DNA of 64,000 bases, from assembly GCA_015060965.1 (NCBI GenBank), contig SUXN01000002.1, positions 52,518 to 116,517 of the forward strand, in the 5' to 3' direction. The notes under the pieces are model-generated. The model was not told the DNA's origin. It saw only the letters and a list, made by a program, of their open reading frames with translations, and made no database searches. Position 1 is the stretch's first letter. Every line of letters begins with the position of its first letter. The position numbers and the translations under genes were made by a program. Positions 1-9,403 of this stretch are shown one piece after another. Source of the DNA: Bacteroidales bacterium. GTDB taxonomy: Bacteria > Bacteroidota > Bacteroidia > Bacteroidales > Bacteroidaceae.

Positions 1-621
1 TTTCCCGGGATATGCTATCCCATGATAGGGTTACATCCAACAGAGCTTGGCGATGACTATCAGACAGTGCTCGACAGGATGTATAAGGAACTGAAAGGCT
101 GTGACCGTTATATCGCAGTTGGTGAGGTGGGCCTTGACCTCTATTGGGACGATACCCGCAAGAATGGGCAGCTCGATGCTTTCCGTCAGCAGATAGAGTG
201 GGCCGCAGAGACCGGTCTGCCGCTCGCCATACATTCCCGTAGTGCTTTTGACGATTTGTACAGAGTGATGGATGATAGCCGCTCCAAAGGGCTGACGGGT
301 GTTTTCCATTGCTTCTCCGGTGATGCCGATGAGGCACGGAAATTGCTCTCTTTCGACGGCTTCTGTCTGGGGATAGGCGGTGTGGTTACCTATAAGAAAT
401 CCACTTTGCTGTCGGTGCTTGCTGATGTACCCCTTGAGAGGGTGGTGCTTGAGACCGATTCCCCCTATCTTGCGCCTGTGCCAAGGCGTGGCAAGAGAAA
501 CGAGAGCTCTTATATCCCTTTCATAGCACAGAAACTTGCGGAAATATACGGATGCTCTGTTGAGGAGGTGGCGGCTGTAACCACCGAGAATGCCCGTAGG
601 CTTTTCCCGAAAATAAGATAA
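1..621 (+). CDS. tatD: TatD family metal-dependent hydrolase (5' end cut off)
   Basis: The reading frame is open to the first base of the window, so the N-terminus is missing; the first Met at base 22 is internal. Family motifs visible in order are GLHP, GEVGLD with a metal-binding Glu, HSR, FHCFSGD and ETDSPYLAP near the C-terminus, as in TatD-type TIM-barrel DNases. Members cleave DNA 3' ends or act as housekeeping phosphoesterases; the exact substrate is unknown here. It ends one base before the DAHP synthase gene, so the two are probably cotranscribed. Confidence 0.9.
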   Translation, partial: FPGICYPMIGLHPTELGDDYQTVLDRMYKELKGCDRYIAVGEVGLDLYWDDTRKNGQLDAFRQQIEWAAETGLPLAIHSRSAFDDLYRVMDDSRSKGLTGVFHCFSGDADEARKLLSFDGFCLGIGGVVTYKKSTLLSVLADVPLERVVLETDSPYLAPVPRRGKRNESSYIPFIAQKLAEIYGCSVEEVAAVTTENARRLFPKIR

Positions 622-622
622 A

Positions 623-1678
623 ATGAAGATAGACAATATTGATATAGCAAAGAAACCCATGCTTATAGCAGGACCATGTAGCGCCGAGAACGAGGAGCAG
701 GTTATGGCTGTGGCAAAGGCATTGGCCGGAAAGGCGGCCTTCTTTAGGGCGGGGCTCTGGAAACCCCGTACGCGTCCCGGATGCTTTGAGGGCGTTGGCA
801 AAGAGGGACTGCTGTGGATGCAGCGTGTGCGTAACGAACTTTCTCAGCCTGTGGCGACGGAGGTTGCAACAGCCGAGCATGTAGAACTCGCCTTGTCGGC
901 AGGGATAGACTTGCTGTGGGTGGGAGCACGTACCACTGCCAACCCTTTTGCAGTGCAGGAGATTGCCGATGCTCTCCGTGGCTGCGATGTTCCGGTGTTT
1001 GTGAAAAACCCGGTCAATCCCGACCTTGAACTGTGGATTGGAGCCCTTGAGAGGCTCAACAATGCCGGGGTAACCCGTTTGGGTGCTATCCACCGCGGTT
1101 TTTCGTCTTATGGCGAGAAATATTTCCGCAATGCTCCGCAGTGGCAGCTGCCGCTTGAGCTACGCCGCAGGCTGCCGCAGTTGCCGCTTGTTTGTGACCC
1201 GAGCCACATCTCGGGCAAACGTGAGCTGATAATGTCGCTGTCGCAGCAGGCTATGGACCTCAATTTCGATGGTCTCATGATAGAGACGCACTGTAATCCC
1301 GTGTGCGCGTTGAGCGACTCGCGCCAGCAGGTTACTCCCGATGAACTTTCTGTAATACTTGACCGCATAGTGCACCGTTCGGTTTCTGCCGATAACGGTG
1401 AATTCCAGAGCTACCGTAACCAGATAGATGAGATTGACGAGGCTCTTATGGGGCTCATTGCCAAACGCATGGAGGTGTCGCGTGAGATAGGGGAACTGAA
1501 ACGTGATAAAGGGTTTACCGTGTTCCAGCCTTCGCGCTACGATGAGACGATGAAACGTTGCGAGGCATACTGCGAACGTGCAAGACTCGATGCCGAGGCA
1601 ATGAAGGACATCTTCGAGGCTATCCACTCCGAGAGTATAAGGCAGCAGCTCCGCATACTCAACGACGATAAACGCTGA
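623..1678 (+). CDS. Bifunctional 3-deoxy-7-phosphoheptulonate synthase / chorismate mutase
   Basis: This 351-residue protein has an N-terminal DAHP synthase barrel of the KDO8P-synthase-like type (motifs GPCSAEN, KPRTRPGCFEG, FVKNPVNPD, CDPSHISG, DGLMIETH). About 90 C-terminal residues form an AroQ-type chorismate mutase helix bundle (IDEIDEALMGLIAKRMEVS, then the E-S-IRQQ end). The synthase makes the first shikimate-pathway intermediate; the mutase converts chorismate to prephenate for Phe and Tyr. The fusion is usual in Bacteroidetes and probably allows feedback control by prephenate. It follows tatD by 1 bp and precedes a transporter gene by 3 bp. Confidence 0.92.
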   Translation: MKIDNIDIAKKPMLIAGPCSAENEEQVMAVAKALAGKAAFFRAGLWKPRTRPGCFEGVGKEGLLWMQRVRNELSQPVATEVATAEHVELALSAGIDLLWVGARTTANPFAVQEIADALRGCDVPVFVKNPVNPDLELWIGALERLNNAGVTRLGAIHRGFSSYGEKYFRNAPQWQLPLELRRRLPQLPLVCDPSHISGKRELIMSLSQQAMDLNFDGLMIETHCNPVCALSDSRQQVTPDELSVILDRIVHRSVSADNGEFQSYRNQIDEIDEALMGLIAKRMEVSREIGELKRDKGFTVFQPSRYDETMKRCEAYCERARLDAEAMKDIFEAIHSESIRQQLRILNDDKR

Positions 1679-1681
1679 CAA

Positions 1682-2836
1682 ATGATGGACGTCTCGTCAA
1701 GAATATCCCGCTTGTTTTACATTGCCTGTGCAGCGCTGACAATCTTGTTGGCGTTTATGCTTATTTTCTCAAAGGACGCTGTGCAGGAGGGAGTCCTTGC
1801 GGGAGAAAAGCTCGCGATGCGCCATTCGGCACTTCTTGATATTGTCGATGGCGACGGGTATTCTGCCGTTGAGGTAATGAATCCCTGGGGCCAGGGGCTC
1901 TTGAAGAGGTATCTGCTTGTCCCGTCTGATTCTGTATTGCCTGAGGATTTGCCCGAAGGCGTCGTTGTGAGGACTCCGATTAAAAAGGCGCTTGTGCTCT
2001 CTGGGGTTCACGTGGCTCTTTTTGAGGAACTTGGCGTGGCTGGGAGTGTCGCTGCGGTATGTGATGCCGAGTATGTGTATAGTGAAGAGACAGTGAATGC
2101 GTTGTCAAAAGGCGAGGTTGTCGATTGTGGAAGTTCGCTCGATGTCAGTATGGAGCAGGTAGCTGTGGCTTCGCCCGATGCTGCTTTTGTGCTGCCGTAC
2201 GAGAATGGCGGTTATGGCAAACTGGAGAAGGTGGATTTTCCGCTTATCGAGTGTGCCGATTATATGGAGATATCGCCGCTTGCATGTGCCGAATGGGTCC
2301 GTTTCTATGGCCGTCTGTTGGGTAAGGCTGCTGTTGCCGATTCCATATACGATGCAGTGTGCGATGAATATGATGTGCTCCGCCGGGTGGCATCGAAGGG
2401 TTGGCCTCGTCCAAGGCTGTTGTGCGAGTTGAAAAGCAGTTCGGCATGGTATGTGCCGGCAGGTGGCAGCACCATGGGACGTATGTATGCCGATGCAGGT
2501 GCCGATTATCTGTTCTCGCATTGCAGTGGCAGCGGCTCAGTTCCGCTATCATTTGAACTTGTGCTTGAGAGGGCGGCTGATGCTGATGTGTGGCTTGTGA
2601 AATATAACTCCGGGGTGGACAAGACATACTCCTCTTTGCTTGATGAATATGAGGGCTATTCGCATTTCAGACCATTTAAGGAGAAGAATATATTTGTGTG
2701 CAATACAAGGGAGAAGAGGCTTTTCGAGGACAGGACATTCCATCCCGAAAGAATGTTGAAGGAGCTTGTTGCTCTGTTTCATCCGCATCTGTTGCCCGGT
2801 TATGAATTGAGATATTATGAGAGAATGCATCAATAA
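1682..2836 (+). CDS. ABC transporter substrate-binding protein (siderophore/cobalamin type)
   Basis: This 384-residue protein has a hydrophobic N-terminal segment (about residues 10-28) that fits a membrane anchor or signal. The body resembles class III periplasmic binding proteins of the BtuF/FecB/FhuD kind: a two-lobed layout with a conserved early lobe (VVRTPIKKALVLSGVHVALF) and a late PGYELRY end. It would bind an iron-siderophore, haem or corrinoid and deliver it to the permease encoded next. The permease gene overlaps its 3' end by 20 bp, so the two are translationally linked. The ligand cannot be told from sequence. Confidence 0.8.
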   Translation: MMDVSSRISRLFYIACAALTILLAFMLIFSKDAVQEGVLAGEKLAMRHSALLDIVDGDGYSAVEVMNPWGQGLLKRYLLVPSDSVLPEDLPEGVVVRTPIKKALVLSGVHVALFEELGVAGSVAAVCDAEYVYSEETVNALSKGEVVDCGSSLDVSMEQVAVASPDAAFVLPYENGGYGKLEKVDFPLIECADYMEISPLACAEWVRFYGRLLGKAAVADSIYDAVCDEYDVLRRVASKGWPRPRLLCELKSSSAWYVPAGGSTMGRMYADAGADYLFSHCSGSGSVPLSFELVLERAADADVWLVKYNSGVDKTYSSLLDEYEGYSHFRPFKEKNIFVCNTREKRLFEDRTFHPERMLKELVALFHPHLLPGYELRYYERMHQ

Positions 2837-3836
2837 TAATCTGCTGTTACCCGTTGCTGCCGTTGTGCTGCTATTCCTGCTCTTTATGCTGAATATTTTC
2901 TGCGGTGCAGTGGATGTGCCGTTTGTGGAGGTCTTCAAGGCAATTGCGGGTGAGAGTACGAATGAGATGTGGCGCCTTATTGTTGTAGAGACCCGTTTGC
3001 CGCAGGCTATTGTGGCGTTGCTTGCCGGTGCGGCAATCTCGGTGGCCGGTCTGATACTCCAGACCCTTTTCAATAATCCTCTGGCAGGTCCCGAGGTTCT
3101 TGGAATAAACAGCGGTGCAGGTCTTGGCGTGGCTCTTGTGATGCTTCTTTCGCATGGAGCTGTTGTGAGCGGAGCGTTTGGCGGCTTTGTTGCCGTTCTG
3201 TTGGGGGCTTTCATTGGCGCGCTGCTTGTGATAGCTCTGATACTCTCACTCTCCTCAATATTGAAGAACAAACTCTATCTGCTCATTGCCGGCGTGTCAA
3301 TAAGCTATCTCGTTTCTTCCGTTATATCGGTGTTGAACTATTTTGCTACATCCGAGGGTGTGCACTCGTACATGATTTGGGGTATGGGCAGTTTCGGCGC
3401 GGTATCTATGGGACAGATGCAGTGGTTCGCTCTTCCGTTGCTGCTGTTGCTTGCCGTTGCGCTGTTTATGATGAAACCCATGAATGCGCTACTTCTGGGT
3501 GATGACTATGCGGCCAATCTGGGTGTTGATGTAATGGGTACAAGAGTGGTTCTGCTGGCAGTTACCGGCCTTCTTACCGCTGTTGTGACTGCGTTCTGCG
3601 GTCCTGTGGCGTTCATAGGTCTGGCTGTTCCACATATTGCCCGTCTTTCCCTTAAGACGGGCAACCACCGTCTTCTTTTGCCGGCGACAATGGTTGTGGG
3701 TGCTTCGGTTGCGCTTTTGTGCAATCTCCTGACGATGTTGCCTGGCGAGAGCGGGCTGTTGCCGTTGGGTGCAATAACACCGCTTGTGGGTGCTCCGGTT
3801 ATAATTTATGTCGTGCTCAAGGATTGCCGTTTGTAA
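2817..3836 (+). CDS. FecCD/BtuC family ABC transporter permease
   Basis: This 339-residue protein is almost entirely hydrophobic, with about ten membrane segments. It carries family motifs of iron-siderophore/B12 permeases: RLPQAIVALLAGAAISVAGLILQTLFNNPLAGPEVLGINSGAG near the start, the cytoplasmic LGDDYAANLGVDV coupling loop, and GPVAFIGLAVPHIAR. It would form the channel for the ligand caught by the preceding binding protein. The usual next gene, an ATP-binding subunit, is missing: after 280 bp the ilv operon begins. The ATPase must be encoded elsewhere or shared. Confidence 0.9.
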   Translation: MRECINNNLLLPVAAVVLLFLLFMLNIFCGAVDVPFVEVFKAIAGESTNEMWRLIVVETRLPQAIVALLAGAAISVAGLILQTLFNNPLAGPEVLGINSGAGLGVALVMLLSHGAVVSGAFGGFVAVLLGAFIGALLVIALILSLSSILKNKLYLLIAGVSISYLVSSVISVLNYFATSEGVHSYMIWGMGSFGAVSMGQMQWFALPLLLLLAVALFMMKPMNALLLGDDYAANLGVDVMGTRVVLLAVTGLLTAVVTAFCGPVAFIGLAVPHIARLSLKTGNHRLLLPATMVVGASVALLCNLLTMLPGESGLLPLGAITPLVGAPVIIYVVLKDCRL

Positions 3837-3905
3837 TAATTATACAAACTATAGCTGTTCGTGAAATCTTTTTGTTAAATATTTTTGTTGTTTTCGGCTA
3901 AATTG

Positions 3906-3937
3906 TTTGTATAAAACGAAAAAAGGGGTTATTTTTG
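3906..3937 (+). promoter_or_regulatory. Bacteroidetes-type promoter of the ilv operon
   Basis: TTTG at 3906-3909 and TATTTTTG at 3930-3937 are separated by 20 bp, matching the -33 TTTG / -7 TAnnTTTG consensus. The start of transcription would be near 3944, giving a leader of about 170 nt ahead of ilvD that holds the leader peptide and the attenuator hairpin. Confidence 0.7.
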
Positions 3938-3977
3938 TCGAATGAAAGCGACTGCTTTTTGCAAATAGGAAACAGGT

Positions 3978-4034
3978 ATGCGCCAGTCAATAATTTTTAC
4001 CCGAATTAATATTATAACCTCTCTTCTGCGTTAG
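3978..4034 (+). CDS. ilvL: ilv operon leader peptide ([18 protein letters not shown])
   Basis: An 18-codon ORF lies between the ilv promoter and the attenuator hairpin. Five of 18 residues are Ile, in two runs, and two are adjacent Leu near the stop. This is the composition expected of a leader peptide that senses charged tRNA-Ile and tRNA-Leu, as with ilvL/ivbL in enterobacteria. The stop codon is 34 nt before the terminator hairpin, a workable distance for ribosome-stalling control. There is no Val codon. I did not find a convincing antiterminator pairing by eye, so the mechanism is inferred. Confidence 0.65.
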   Translation: MRQSIIFTRINIITSLLR

Positions 4035-4068
4035 GTCGGGTTTGGCTGTGTCTGTTATTCATCAGGTT

Positions 4069-4100
4069 GCCTTTCTCCCGTACGAGAAGGGCGTTTTTGT
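4069..4100 (+). terminator. Attenuator hairpin ahead of ilvD
   Basis: A 9-bp stem (GCCTTTCTC at 4069-4077 with GAGAAGGGC at 4084-4092, one G-T pair) with a six-base loop is followed by GTTTTTGTT. This is an intrinsic terminator placed inside the leader, 15 bp before the ilvD start and after the Ile/Leu leader peptide. Its position means it can only control read-through into the operon. Confidence 0.65.
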
Positions 4101-4114
4101 TAAAAGGAATTCTT

Positions 4115-5917
4115 ATGAAGATAAAGTTGAGAAGTGCCCAAAGCACCGAGGGACGTCGTATGGCCGGAGCCCGTGCGCTGTGGATAGCCAACGGTATGAA
4201 ACGTGAGATGTTCGGCAAGCCTATTGTGGCTATTGCAAACTCTTTTACACAACTTGTTCCCGGTCACACACATCTGCACGAGGCGGGGCAGATAGTCAAG
4301 GCCGAGATTGAAAAACTCGGTTGCTATGCAGCGGAGTTCAATACCATAGCCATTGATGACGGTATTGCTATGGGTCATGACGGAATGCTCTATTCATTGC
4401 CTTCGCGCGACATCATCGCCGACAGTGTGGAGTATATGTGTAATGCGCACAAGGTAGATGCTCTTGTCTGTATCTCGAACTGCGATAAAATAACTCCGGG
4501 TATGCTCATGGCGGCAATGCGCCTTAATATCCCCACGGTCTTTGTATCAGGTGGCCCGATGGAGAAGGGAACATGGAAAAACGAGAACCTTGACCTTGTA
4601 ATTGCTATGGTCAAGGCTGCCGATGAGAGTGTCAGTGACGAGGAGCTTGCCGAGATTGAGAAACGTTCATGTCCGGGTTGCGGATGCTGCTCGGGTATGT
4701 TTACCGCAAATTCCATGAACTCGCTCACCGAGGCTATCGGCTTGTCGTTGCCCGGTAACGGAACAATCCTGGCAACTCATACCAACCGTGTTCAGCTTCT
4801 CAAGGATGCTGCAAAGGTGATTGTGAAGAATGCCATGAAGTATTATGGCGAGGGCGACACATCCGTGCTCCCACGCAGCATTGCCACACGTGAGGCTTTC
4901 CTCAATGCCATGACTCTTGACATAGCAATGGGCGGTTCTACAAATACAATCCTCCACCTTCTTGCTGTAGCGCAGGAGGCCGGAGTGGAGTTCAAGATGG
5001 AGGATATCGACAAGTTGAGCCGCAAGGTTCCCTGTCTGTGCAAGCTTGCTCCCAACGGACAGAAATATGCAGTACAGGATTGTGGCCGTGCAGGCGGTAT
5101 AATCGGCATCATGGGCGAGCTTGCAAAGGGCGGTCTGCTCGATACTTCCGTTGTGCGTGTAAACGGTGCCACATTGGGTGAGGATATCGCAAAATACTCG
5201 ATAACAGGTGATGTGGTAGATGACGAGGCCATGCGGATATACAGCACAGCACCGGCCAATGTGTTCTGCAACAGGATGGGCGAGCAGAGCTGTACATACG
5301 ATTCACTTGATAAGGACCGTGAGAACGGCTGTATACGCTCTCTTGAGAATGCCTATACAAAGGACGGAGGCCTTGCAATACTCTTCGGAAATATAGCCAA
5401 GGACGGTTGTGTGGTAAAGACTGCGGGCGTGGATGAGAGTATCTGGAAGTTCAGCGGCAAGGCAAAAGTGTTCGACTCGCAGGAGGCTGCCGTAGAGGGT
5501 ATCCTTGGCGGTGAAGTCCAGGCAGGTGATGTGGTGGTGATTATCTACGAGGGTCCCAAGGGTGGCCCCGGTATGCAGGAGATGCTTTATCCTACATCCT
5601 ACATCAAGTCACGTCATCTCGGTAAGGAGTGTGCGCTCATTACCGACGGCCGTTTCAGCGGAGGAACATCGGGCCTGAGCATCGGACATATCTCGCCCGA
5701 GGCTGCTGCCGGTGGCAACATCGGTAAACTGCGCGACGGTGACATTATTGACATTGATATCCCCGCACGTTCAATCAATGTGAGGCTGAGCGATGAGGAG
5801 CTCGCGGCACGCGAGATGTTCCCGCTGACACGAGACAGGGTTGTTTCAAAGAGCCTCAAGGCGTATGCAAATATGGTAAGTTCTGCCGATAAGGGTGGAG
5901 TCAGAATAATAGACTAA
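4115..5917 (+). CDS. ilvD: Dihydroxy-acid dehydratase
   Basis: A 600-residue IlvD/Edd family enzyme that dehydrates 2,3-dihydroxy acids to the 2-keto acids of Val and Ile. Fe-S ligand regions are visible: [21 protein letters not shown] and the early [13 protein letters not shown] motif. The C-terminal swivelling domain has [11 protein letters not shown] and [17 protein letters not shown] chose the ATG at 4115 (MKIKLRSAQ); an upstream in-frame ATG at 4067 would start at the attenuator hairpin and add a non-family extension. It is the first gene of ilvD-ilvB-ilvN-ilvC and lies 9 bp before ilvB. Confidence 0.96.
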   Translation: MKIKLRSAQSTEGRRMAGARALWIANGMKREMFGKPIVAIANSFTQLVPGHTHLHEAGQIVKAEIEKLGCYAAEFNTIAIDDGIAMGHDGMLYSLPSRDIIADSVEYMCNAHKVDALVCISNCDKITPGMLMAAMRLNIPTVFVSGGPMEKGTWKNENLDLVIAMVKAADESVSDEELAEIEKRSCPGCGCCSGMFTANSMNSLTEAIGLSLPGNGTILATHTNRVQLLKDAAKVIVKNAMKYYGEGDTSVLPRSIATREAFLNAMTLDIAMGGSTNTILHLLAVAQEAGVEFKMEDIDKLSRKVPCLCKLAPNGQKYAVQDCGRAGGIIGIMGELAKGGLLDTSVVRVNGATLGEDIAKYSITGDVVDDEAMRIYSTAPANVFCNRMGEQSCTYDSLDKDRENGCIRSLENAYTKDGGLAILFGNIAKDGCVVKTAGVDESIWKFSGKAKVFDSQEAAVEGILGGEVQAGDVVVIIYEGPKGGPGMQEMLYPTSYIKSRHLGKECALITDGRFSGGTSGLSIGHISPEAAAGGNIGKLRDGDIIDIDIPARSINVRLSDEELAAREMFPLTRDRVVSKSLKAYANMVSSADKGGVRIID

Positions 5918-5926
5918 GGCTAAACA

Positions 5927-7621
5927 ATGGGAAAAGATAAGATAACAGGTTGCGAGGCGCTGATGCGCTCGCTTGTGAATGAGGGAGTCGATACTGTCTT
6001 CGGCTATCCCGGCGGTTCGATAATGCCGGTGTTCGATGCGATGTACGACTACCAGAAAGTATTTCGCAGTGTGCTTGTACGCCACGAACAGGGTGCAGTG
6101 CACGCCGCGCAGGGCTATGCCCGCAGTTCAGGCAAGGTTGGCCTCTGTATAGTTACAAGTGGTCCCGGTGCAACAAACACGCTTACAGGTATAAGTGATG
6201 CAATGCTCGACAGTACTCCTGTGGTTGTAATTGCAGGTCAGGTGCCTACGGCGGTGTTGGGTACTGATGCCTTCCAGGAGATTGACTTTGTTGGTATAAC
6301 ACAGCCTATAACAAAATGGAGCTATCAGATACGCCGTGCCGAGGATGTGGCATGGGCTGTCGCAAGAGCATTTTATATTGCCGGAACAGGACGTCCCGGG
6401 CCGGTGGTGCTTGACTTTACAAAGGACGCGCAGACCGCATTGACTGATTTTGAGCCGGTAAAGGTGGAGAATGTACGTAGCTACATTCCTTATCCGACAC
6501 CTGAAAAAGCGGCTGTAGAGGAGGCTGCAAGGCTTATCAACGCATCGAAGCGCCCATTTGTGCTTGTAGGTCAGGGCGTGGAGCTGGGCGAGGCGCATGA
6601 GGAACTTAAGGAGTTCATCGAGAAAGCCGATATCCCTTCGGCACGTACACTTATGGGACTTTCAGCGCTGCCTACCGACCATCCGCTCTGTGTGGGTATG
6701 TTGGGTATGCACGGTAATTATGGTCCTAATGTCAACACCAACGAGTGTGACCTGCTCATTGCCGTGGGAATGCGTTTCAGCGACCGTGTGACAGGCAATG
6801 TAAAGACGTATGCCAAGCAGGCCAAAGTGATACATATCGATATTGACCATGCCGAGATAAACAAGAATGTCGTTGTGGACGTTCCTGTAGTGGGTGATTG
6901 CAAGGAGGTACTCCCGATGCTTACGGCGCTTGTGGAGAAGGCTTCACACAAGGAGTGGATAGAGAGCTTCCACAAATATAATGCGATAGAGCATGAGAAG
7001 GTAATTGAGAAGGCTCTTAACCCTGGTGAAGGCCCGTTGCTTATGGGTGAGGTCGCACGCAAGGTCAGTGAGGCCACAGGCAACAGCGCAATCCTTGTTA
7101 CCGACGTGGGCCAGAACCAGATGATGTCAGCACGTTACTTCAAGTTCACCAAGCCTCACAGCATCCTTACTTCAGGCGGTCTGGGAACAATGGGTTATGG
7201 TCTTCCTGCTGCCATCGGCGCAAAGATTGCTATGCCTGAGCGCACTGTATGTATCTTTGCCGGTGACGGAGGTCTGCAGATGAACATCCAGGAGTTCGGT
7301 ACAATAATGGAGCAGGGTGTGGCTGTGAAGATTATCCTCTTGAACAATAACTTCCTGGGCAATGTGCGCCAGTGGCAGGAGCTTTTCTTCAACCACCGTT
7401 ATTCATGGACACCGATGCTGAACCCGGACTATGCTCTCGTGGCAAAGGGGTACGGTATCGCTTCTCGTCTGGTGACCGAGCGTGAACAGCTTGATGATGC
7501 CATTAAGGAGATGCTTGAGACTCCTGGTGCATTCCTGCTGCATGTGGCGGTGAAGGAGGAGGCGAACGTAATGCCTATGACACCTCCGGGAGCAACAGTG
7601 AGCGAGATGATTTTTGAATAA
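5927..7621 (+). CDS. ilvB: Acetolactate synthase, large catalytic subunit
   Basis: A 564-residue thiamine-diphosphate enzyme. GYPGGSIMPVFDAMYD and RHEQGAVHAAQGYARSSGKVG mark the N-terminal pyrimidine-binding domain with its catalytic Glu. GDGGLQMNIQEFGTI followed by LNNNFLGNVRQWQ is the C-terminal TPP/Mg-binding motif. It condenses two pyruvates, or pyruvate with 2-ketobutyrate, in the first common step of Val/Leu/Ile synthesis. It works with the ACT-domain subunit encoded 17 bp downstream. Confidence 0.96.
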   Translation: MGKDKITGCEALMRSLVNEGVDTVFGYPGGSIMPVFDAMYDYQKVFRSVLVRHEQGAVHAAQGYARSSGKVGLCIVTSGPGATNTLTGISDAMLDSTPVVVIAGQVPTAVLGTDAFQEIDFVGITQPITKWSYQIRRAEDVAWAVARAFYIAGTGRPGPVVLDFTKDAQTALTDFEPVKVENVRSYIPYPTPEKAAVEEAARLINASKRPFVLVGQGVELGEAHEELKEFIEKADIPSARTLMGLSALPTDHPLCVGMLGMHGNYGPNVNTNECDLLIAVGMRFSDRVTGNVKTYAKQAKVIHIDIDHAEINKNVVVDVPVVGDCKEVLPMLTALVEKASHKEWIESFHKYNAIEHEKVIEKALNPGEGPLLMGEVARKVSEATGNSAILVTDVGQNQMMSARYFKFTKPHSILTSGGLGTMGYGLPAAIGAKIAMPERTVCIFAGDGGLQMNIQEFGTIMEQGVAVKIILLNNNFLGNVRQWQELFFNHRYSWTPMLNPDYALVAKGYGIASRLVTEREQLDDAIKEMLETPGAFLLHVAVKEEANVMPMTPPGATVSEMIFE

Positions 7622-7638
7622 AGCCCAATTGTAAAAGT

Positions 7639-8193
7639 ATGGAAAAGAAACTTTATACAATCATTATATATACCGAGAACATCGCGGGTATGCTTAATCA
7701 GGTTACAGCCGAGTTCACCCGCAGAATGATGAATATTGACACTATAACAGCTTCATCTTCGTCGGTTGAAGGCGTACACCGTTACACAATCTCATTGTGG
7801 GGTGAGGAGGATTCTGTGCATAAGGTAACAAAACGCATTGCCAAGAAGGTGGATGTCCTGAAGGCCGACTATTATGTCGACAATGAGATATTCTTCCAGG
7901 AGGTTGCACTGTACAAGCTTTCTACACCGCGTTTGCTCGAGAACAACGAGATATCACGTATAATACGCCATAACAATGCGCGTGTGATAGAGGTGAATGC
8001 AAATTATACAGTTGTGGAGATGACAGGCCAGACAGATACCGTCGTGAACCTCTATAATGAGTTCGTGGCTCAGGACTGTATCCTGCAGTTTGTGAAATCG
8101 GGCCGTGTCGCGGTGCCACGTGCATCGCAGGCAAGTCTTGGCGATTTGCTTTTCGATGAGGATTATAAACGTAAATCAGTAAAAAACAGATAA
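7639..8193 (+). CDS. ilvN: Acetolactate synthase, small regulatory subunit
   Basis: This 184-residue protein starts with an ACT domain (YTIIIYTENIAGMLNQVTAEFTRR, residues about 5-80) that binds Val for feedback inhibition. The C-terminal half fits the ALS small-subunit domain, with FVKSGRVAVPR near the end. It regulates and stimulates the IlvB catalytic subunit. It lies between ilvB (17 bp) and ilvC (4 bp). Many Bacteroidales ilv operons have an acyl-ACP thioesterase gene at about this point; none is present here. Confidence 0.93.
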   Translation: MEKKLYTIIIYTENIAGMLNQVTAEFTRRMMNIDTITASSSSVEGVHRYTISLWGEEDSVHKVTKRIAKKVDVLKADYYVDNEIFFQEVALYKLSTPRLLENNEISRIIRHNNARVIEVNANYTVVEMTGQTDTVVNLYNEFVAQDCILQFVKSGRVAVPRASQASLGDLLFDEDYKRKSVKNR

Positions 8194-8197
8194 AATT

Positions 8198-9241
8198 ATG
8201 GCAGAAATGAATTTTGGCGGAGTTGTTGAGAATGTAACCACTCCCGTAGAGTTTTCACTTGAGAAGGCACGTGAGGTGCTTAAGAACGAGAAAATCGCAG
8301 TGCTTGGATACGGCGTTCAGGGTCCTGGTCAGGCATGTAACTTGCGCGACAACGGTTTCAATGTTATCGTTGGCCAGCGTGAGGGTGCAACCTATGACAA
8401 GGCGGTAAAGGACGGTTGGGTTCCGGGCGAGACACTCTTCTCTCTTGAGGAGGCTGCCGAGCGCGGTACAATCGTATGTATGCTTCTTTCAGATGCTGCA
8501 CAGATTGCTGTATGGCCCAGAATCAAGGGCTCGCTCACAGCAGGCAAGGCTCTCTACTTCTCTCACGGCTTCGGTATCAACTGGAGCGACCGTACAGGCA
8601 TCGTTCCTCCACAGGATGTAGACGTGATTATGGTTGCTCCCAAGGGTTCGGGAACCTCTTTGCGTACAATGTTCCTCGAGGGCCGTGGTGTTAACGCATC
8701 TTATGCTGTTCATCAGGATGCTACAGGCAACGCTCTTGAGCGAGTTCTCGCTTTCGGTATCGGTATCGGCTCAGGTTATATGTTCGAGACAACATTCGAG
8801 CGTGAGGCTGTTTCGGACCTCACCGGTGAGCGTGGCTCACTGATGGGTGCTATCCAGGGACTCTTCCTTGCTCAGTACGAGGTTCTGCGTGAGAACGGCC
8901 ACACTCCTTCAGAGGCTTTCAACGAGACTGTCGAGGAGTTGACACAGTCACTCATGCCTCTCTTCTCGGCAAAGGGTATGGACTGGATGTATGCAAACTG
9001 CTCTACAACAGCACAGCGTGGTGCTCTTGACTGGATGACTCCATTCCACGATGCCATCAAGCCCGTGATGTACAAGCTCTATGAGTCAGTAAAGAGCGGT
9101 AACGAGGCACAGATCTCTATCGATTCGAACTCGCAGCCCGACTATCGCGAGAAGCTCAACGAGGAGCTCAAAGCGTTGCGTGAGAGCGAGATGTGGCGCA
9201 CTGCAGAGGTTGTTCGCCGTCTGCGTCCCGAGAACAATTGA
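8198..9241 (+). CDS. ilvC: Ketol-acid reductoisomerase
   Basis: This 347-residue protein has an N-terminal Rossmann fold (VLGYGVQGPGQACNLRDNG, about residues 35-53) that binds NAD(P)H. The helical C-terminal domain carries the Mg-binding acidic residues (SDLTGERGSLMGAIQGL, then FNETVEEL). It isomerises and reduces 2-acetolactate or 2-aceto-2-hydroxybutyrate to the dihydroxy acid used by IlvD. It is the last gene of the operon and is followed by a terminator hairpin 20 bp later. Confidence 0.95.
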   Translation: MAEMNFGGVVENVTTPVEFSLEKAREVLKNEKIAVLGYGVQGPGQACNLRDNGFNVIVGQREGATYDKAVKDGWVPGETLFSLEEAAERGTIVCMLLSDAAQIAVWPRIKGSLTAGKALYFSHGFGINWSDRTGIVPPQDVDVIMVAPKGSGTSLRTMFLEGRGVNASYAVHQDATGNALERVLAFGIGIGSGYMFETTFEREAVSDLTGERGSLMGAIQGLFLAQYEVLRENGHTPSEAFNETVEELTQSLMPLFSAKGMDWMYANCSTTAQRGALDWMTPFHDAIKPVMYKLYESVKSGNEAQISIDSNSQPDYREKLNEELKALRESEMWRTAEVVRRLRPENN

Positions 9242-9261
9242 TCGGAGAAAACAATGATGCG

Positions 9262-9292
9262 AAAGGCTACGCTGTAGGGCGTGGCCTTTCTT
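9262..9292 (+). terminator. Terminator of the ilv operon
   Basis: An 11-bp stem (9262-9272 with 9279-9289, one G-T pair) has a six-base loop and is followed by CTTGTTT. It lies 20 bp after the ilvC stop codon. Confidence 0.75.
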
Positions 9293-9344
9293 GTTTGATG
9301 ATACTAATAGGGATTTTCCCCTCTTTTTGTAGGTTTTTTCCCTT

Positions 9345-9373
9345 TTTGCAGTGTTTATATGGTTATATTTTTG
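9345..9373 (+). promoter_or_regulatory. Probable promoter of the Ser/Arg-rich secreted protein gene
   Basis: TATTTTTG at 9366-9373 fits the -7 consensus. TTTG at 9345-9348 is 17 bp upstream, slightly closer than the usual 19-21 bp. The predicted transcript would start near 9380, about 24 nt before the ATG. Confidence 0.45.
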
Positions 9374-9403
9374 TAGCAGAATAAAAACCAAAGACGAACG
9401 ACT

